Shown piece by piece: positions 6,113-6,882 of a stretch of 6,882 nt of DNA. Numbering within the stretch: the stretch's first letter is position 1; each line of letters begins with the position of its first letter. The position numbers and the translations under genes were made by a program. The stretch lies in the NCBI GenBank assembly GCA_947446625.1, contig CANFIE010000214.1, positions 1-6,882 of the forward strand. The letters run 5' to 3'. This DNA comes from Acetobacteraceae bacterium. GTDB lineage: Bacteria; Pseudomonadota; Alphaproteobacteria; Acetobacterales; Acetobacteraceae. The notes below the pieces were generated by a model. The model worked only from the letters and a program-made list of their open reading frames with translations, ran no database searches and was not told the DNA's origin.

Positions 6113-6646
6113 ATGCGCAAGGTGCATTATGTCCTGGCCGAATTGGAGGACCAGGATGTGCAATGGCTGGCCCGGGCCGGGCAGCGGCGCCAAGTGTCGG
6201 CCGGCACGCTGCTGCTCCGGCAGGACCAGCGCAGCCAGGCGGTCTTCATTATTCTGGCCGGCGCGCTGGATGTGGACCTGGCCGGCATTGGCCGCGTGGC
6301 ACTGCTGCACCCGGGCGAAATGCTTGGCGAAATGAGCTTCGTGGATAATTCCGGCCATTCCGCCACCATCCGCGCTGCCGAGGATTCCCTGGTGCTGGAA
6401 CTGGCCAACACCACGCTGCTGGAAAAGGTGGAGACCGACGCCGCCTTCGGCCTGCGCTTCTACCGCGCCATTGCGCTGTTCCTGGCCGACCGCCTGCGGA
6501 CCACCCAGCAGCGCAAGGCCAAAGGCGCCAGCCTGGCCCTGCCATCGGGGCAGAGTGAAACCACGCAGGACGAAGCCGCAGCCACCCCTGGCGCCGAACG
6601 CTTCGACCGCATGATCCGGCTGCTGGCCGCAGCGCCCGAGGCCTAG
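6113..6646 (+). CDS. Stand-alone cyclic nucleotide-binding domain protein (Crp-like fold, no HTH)
   Basis: This 177-residue cytosolic protein has a CRP/PKA-type cyclic-nucleotide-binding beta-roll at about residues 5-105: LARAGQRRQVSAGTLLLRQD, then VFIILAGALDVDL, and LLHPGEMLGEMSFVDNSGHSA with IRA, the phosphate-binding cassette. An amphipathic helix follows at about 111-136 (FYRAIALFLADRLRTTQQ), equivalent to the CRP dimerisation C-helix. The tail (140-177) is Ser/Thr/Ala-rich, probably disordered, with a short terminal helix. There is no helix-turn-helix domain, so it is not a transcription factor by itself and may act through a partner. In the cassette Gly72-Glu73 are kept, but the usual Arg before Ser-Ala is His82, so cAMP/cGMP binding is uncertain. 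ATG 6113 is preceded by GGGAAA, about 5 bases away. It is divergent from tupA, and its TAG stop is part of the TAGAGC repeat. Confidence 0.82.
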   Translation: MRKVHYVLAELEDQDVQWLARAGQRRQVSAGTLLLRQDQRSQAVFIILAGALDVDLAGIGRVALLHPGEMLGEMSFVDNSGHSATIRAAEDSLVLELANTTLLEKVETDAAFGLRFYRAIALFLADRLRTTQQRKAKGASLALPSGQSETTQDEAAATPGAERFDRMIRLLAAAPEA

Positions 6647-6694
6647 AGCAATATCCATTCTGATGGAATCATCAGAACGGATTTCTTGCTCTAG
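6643..6694. repeat. Hairpin 1 of the TAGAGC element
   Basis: The outer stem CTAGAGCAA (6643-6651) pairs with TTGCTCTAG (6686-6694) over 9 bp. ATCC (6653-6656) pairs with GGAT (6679-6682). The inner stem TTCTGATG (6658-6665) pairs with CATCAGAA (6670-6677) around the loop GAAT. One A·C mismatch and a 1-versus-3-base internal loop interrupt the 21 pairs. Confidence 0.85.
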
Positions 6695-6707
6695 TTTCAA
6701 ATGGTTG

Positions 6708-6747
6708 TAGAGCACGAAATGCGTCCGTCAGGGCGCATGGTGCTCTA
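6708..6747. repeat. Hairpin 2 of the TAGAGC element
   Basis: The outer stem TAGAGCAC (6708-6715) pairs with GTGCTCTA (6740-6747) over 8 bp. The inner stem ATGCGTCC (6719-6726) pairs with GGGCGCAT (6731-6738), with one T·G pair, around the loop GTCA. A 3-versus-1-base asymmetry separates the two stems, mirroring the layout of hairpin 1 with a different inner sequence. Confidence 0.82.
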
Positions 6748-6882
6748 AACCGCCAGCTCCAGCCCTTCCCGCGCCGCGATGGTGCCGGGCCGGCTGGCAG
6801 CGGCGGCGGCTTCCAGCGCGGCCACGCCGGCATCGTCGCGGCAGGTATCATGGTGGAACAGCACCAGTTGCTTCACCCCGGC
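6745..6882 (-). CDS. C-terminal end of a probable MBL-fold metallohydrolase (cut by the window edge)
   Basis: The last 45 codons of a minus-strand gene, ending at TAG 6745-6747. The tail reads AGVKQLVLFHHDTCRDD, then GVAALEAAAAASRPGTIAAR and EGLELAV. The run VKQLVLFHHD followed by acidic residues, a helix, and then IAAREGLEL, matches the end of metallo-beta-lactamase-fold hydrolases, where the last metal-ligand His of the fold sits in an LFHHDP-type motif and the closing strand carries AREGM. Here the Pro-x-His that often follows HHD is replaced by TCR, so the active site may differ. The frame is fixed by the stop and continuous coding to the edge. The stop lies inside the TAGAGC repeat. Substrate unknown; confidence is limited by the short visible piece. 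Confidence 0.68.
   Translation of the reverse strand, partial: AGVKQLVLFHHDTCRDDAGVAALEAAAAASRPGTIAAREGLELAV

Larger units (their letters stand above)
6643..6747. repeat. Tandem double-hairpin palindromic element with TAGAGCA termini
   Basis: Two long imperfect palindromes lie in tandem, separated by 13 bases. Hairpin 1 is 6643-6694 and hairpin 2 is 6708-6747. Both have outer arms built on TAGAGCA, an internal asymmetry, and an inner 8-bp stem closed by a four-base loop. The element spans the whole gap between two convergent genes, and each end contributes a TAG stop codon: 6644-6646 on the plus strand, 6745-6747 on the minus strand. It resembles the dispersed TAGAGC-type intergenic palindromes I know from alphaproteobacterial genomes, but copy number cannot be seen from one window. 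A chance origin is implausible. It may also act as a bidirectional transcript end, though neither side has a proper T run (only TTTC after hairpin 1). Confidence 0.85.

Overview
The window is high-GC, densely packed chromosomal DNA. Protein character, the order Ppx/GppA–RlmE near GuaB, and the style of the TAGAGC intergenic repeat all suggest an alphaproteobacterium, probably of the Acetobacteraceae/Rhodospirillales kind. That assignment is an inference from style and gene order; no rRNA marker is present. I see no integrase, transposase, plasmid or phage gene and no CRISPR array.

The left half (1-3331) is housekeeping. It opens with the 5' quarter of guaB (IMP dehydrogenase, minus strand, running off the left edge). 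A divergent D-2-hydroxyacid dehydrogenase follows (565-1539, +). It meets rlmE (23S rRNA Um2552 methyltransferase, minus) tail to tail with only 3 bases between the stop codons. rlmE lies 10 bases downstream of a Ppx/GppA-family phosphatase gene, and its Shine-Dalgarno sequence overlaps that gene's stop codon, so the pair looks like a translationally coupled operon joining stringent-response/polyphosphate metabolism to ribosome maturation.

The middle (3332-3786) carries a complete tRNA-Gln(CUG) gene with encoded CCA on the plus strand, and a textbook intrinsic terminator that serves the next minus-strand gene.

The right half (3787-6882) looks more accessory. It holds an HExxH metalloprotease-like protein with no N-terminal signal peptide, a good sigma-70-type promoter and two small palindromes upstream of it. 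Next is a tungstate-binding TupA-like periplasmic protein without its usual permease and ATPase partners. Divergent from it is a stand-alone cyclic-nucleotide-binding-fold protein with no DNA-binding domain. Finally comes the C-terminal tail of a probable metallo-beta-lactamase-fold hydrolase, convergent with the cyclic-nucleotide protein.

The most striking non-coding structure is a roughly 105-base element made of two tandem hairpins. It fills the gap between those last two genes exactly, and its TAGAGCA termini supply the TAG stop codons of both. I found no evidence for an entirely new multi-gene system. The best leads are this repeat, the orphan TupA, the altered phosphate-binding cassette of the cyclic-nucleotide protein, and the unusual leaderless protease.
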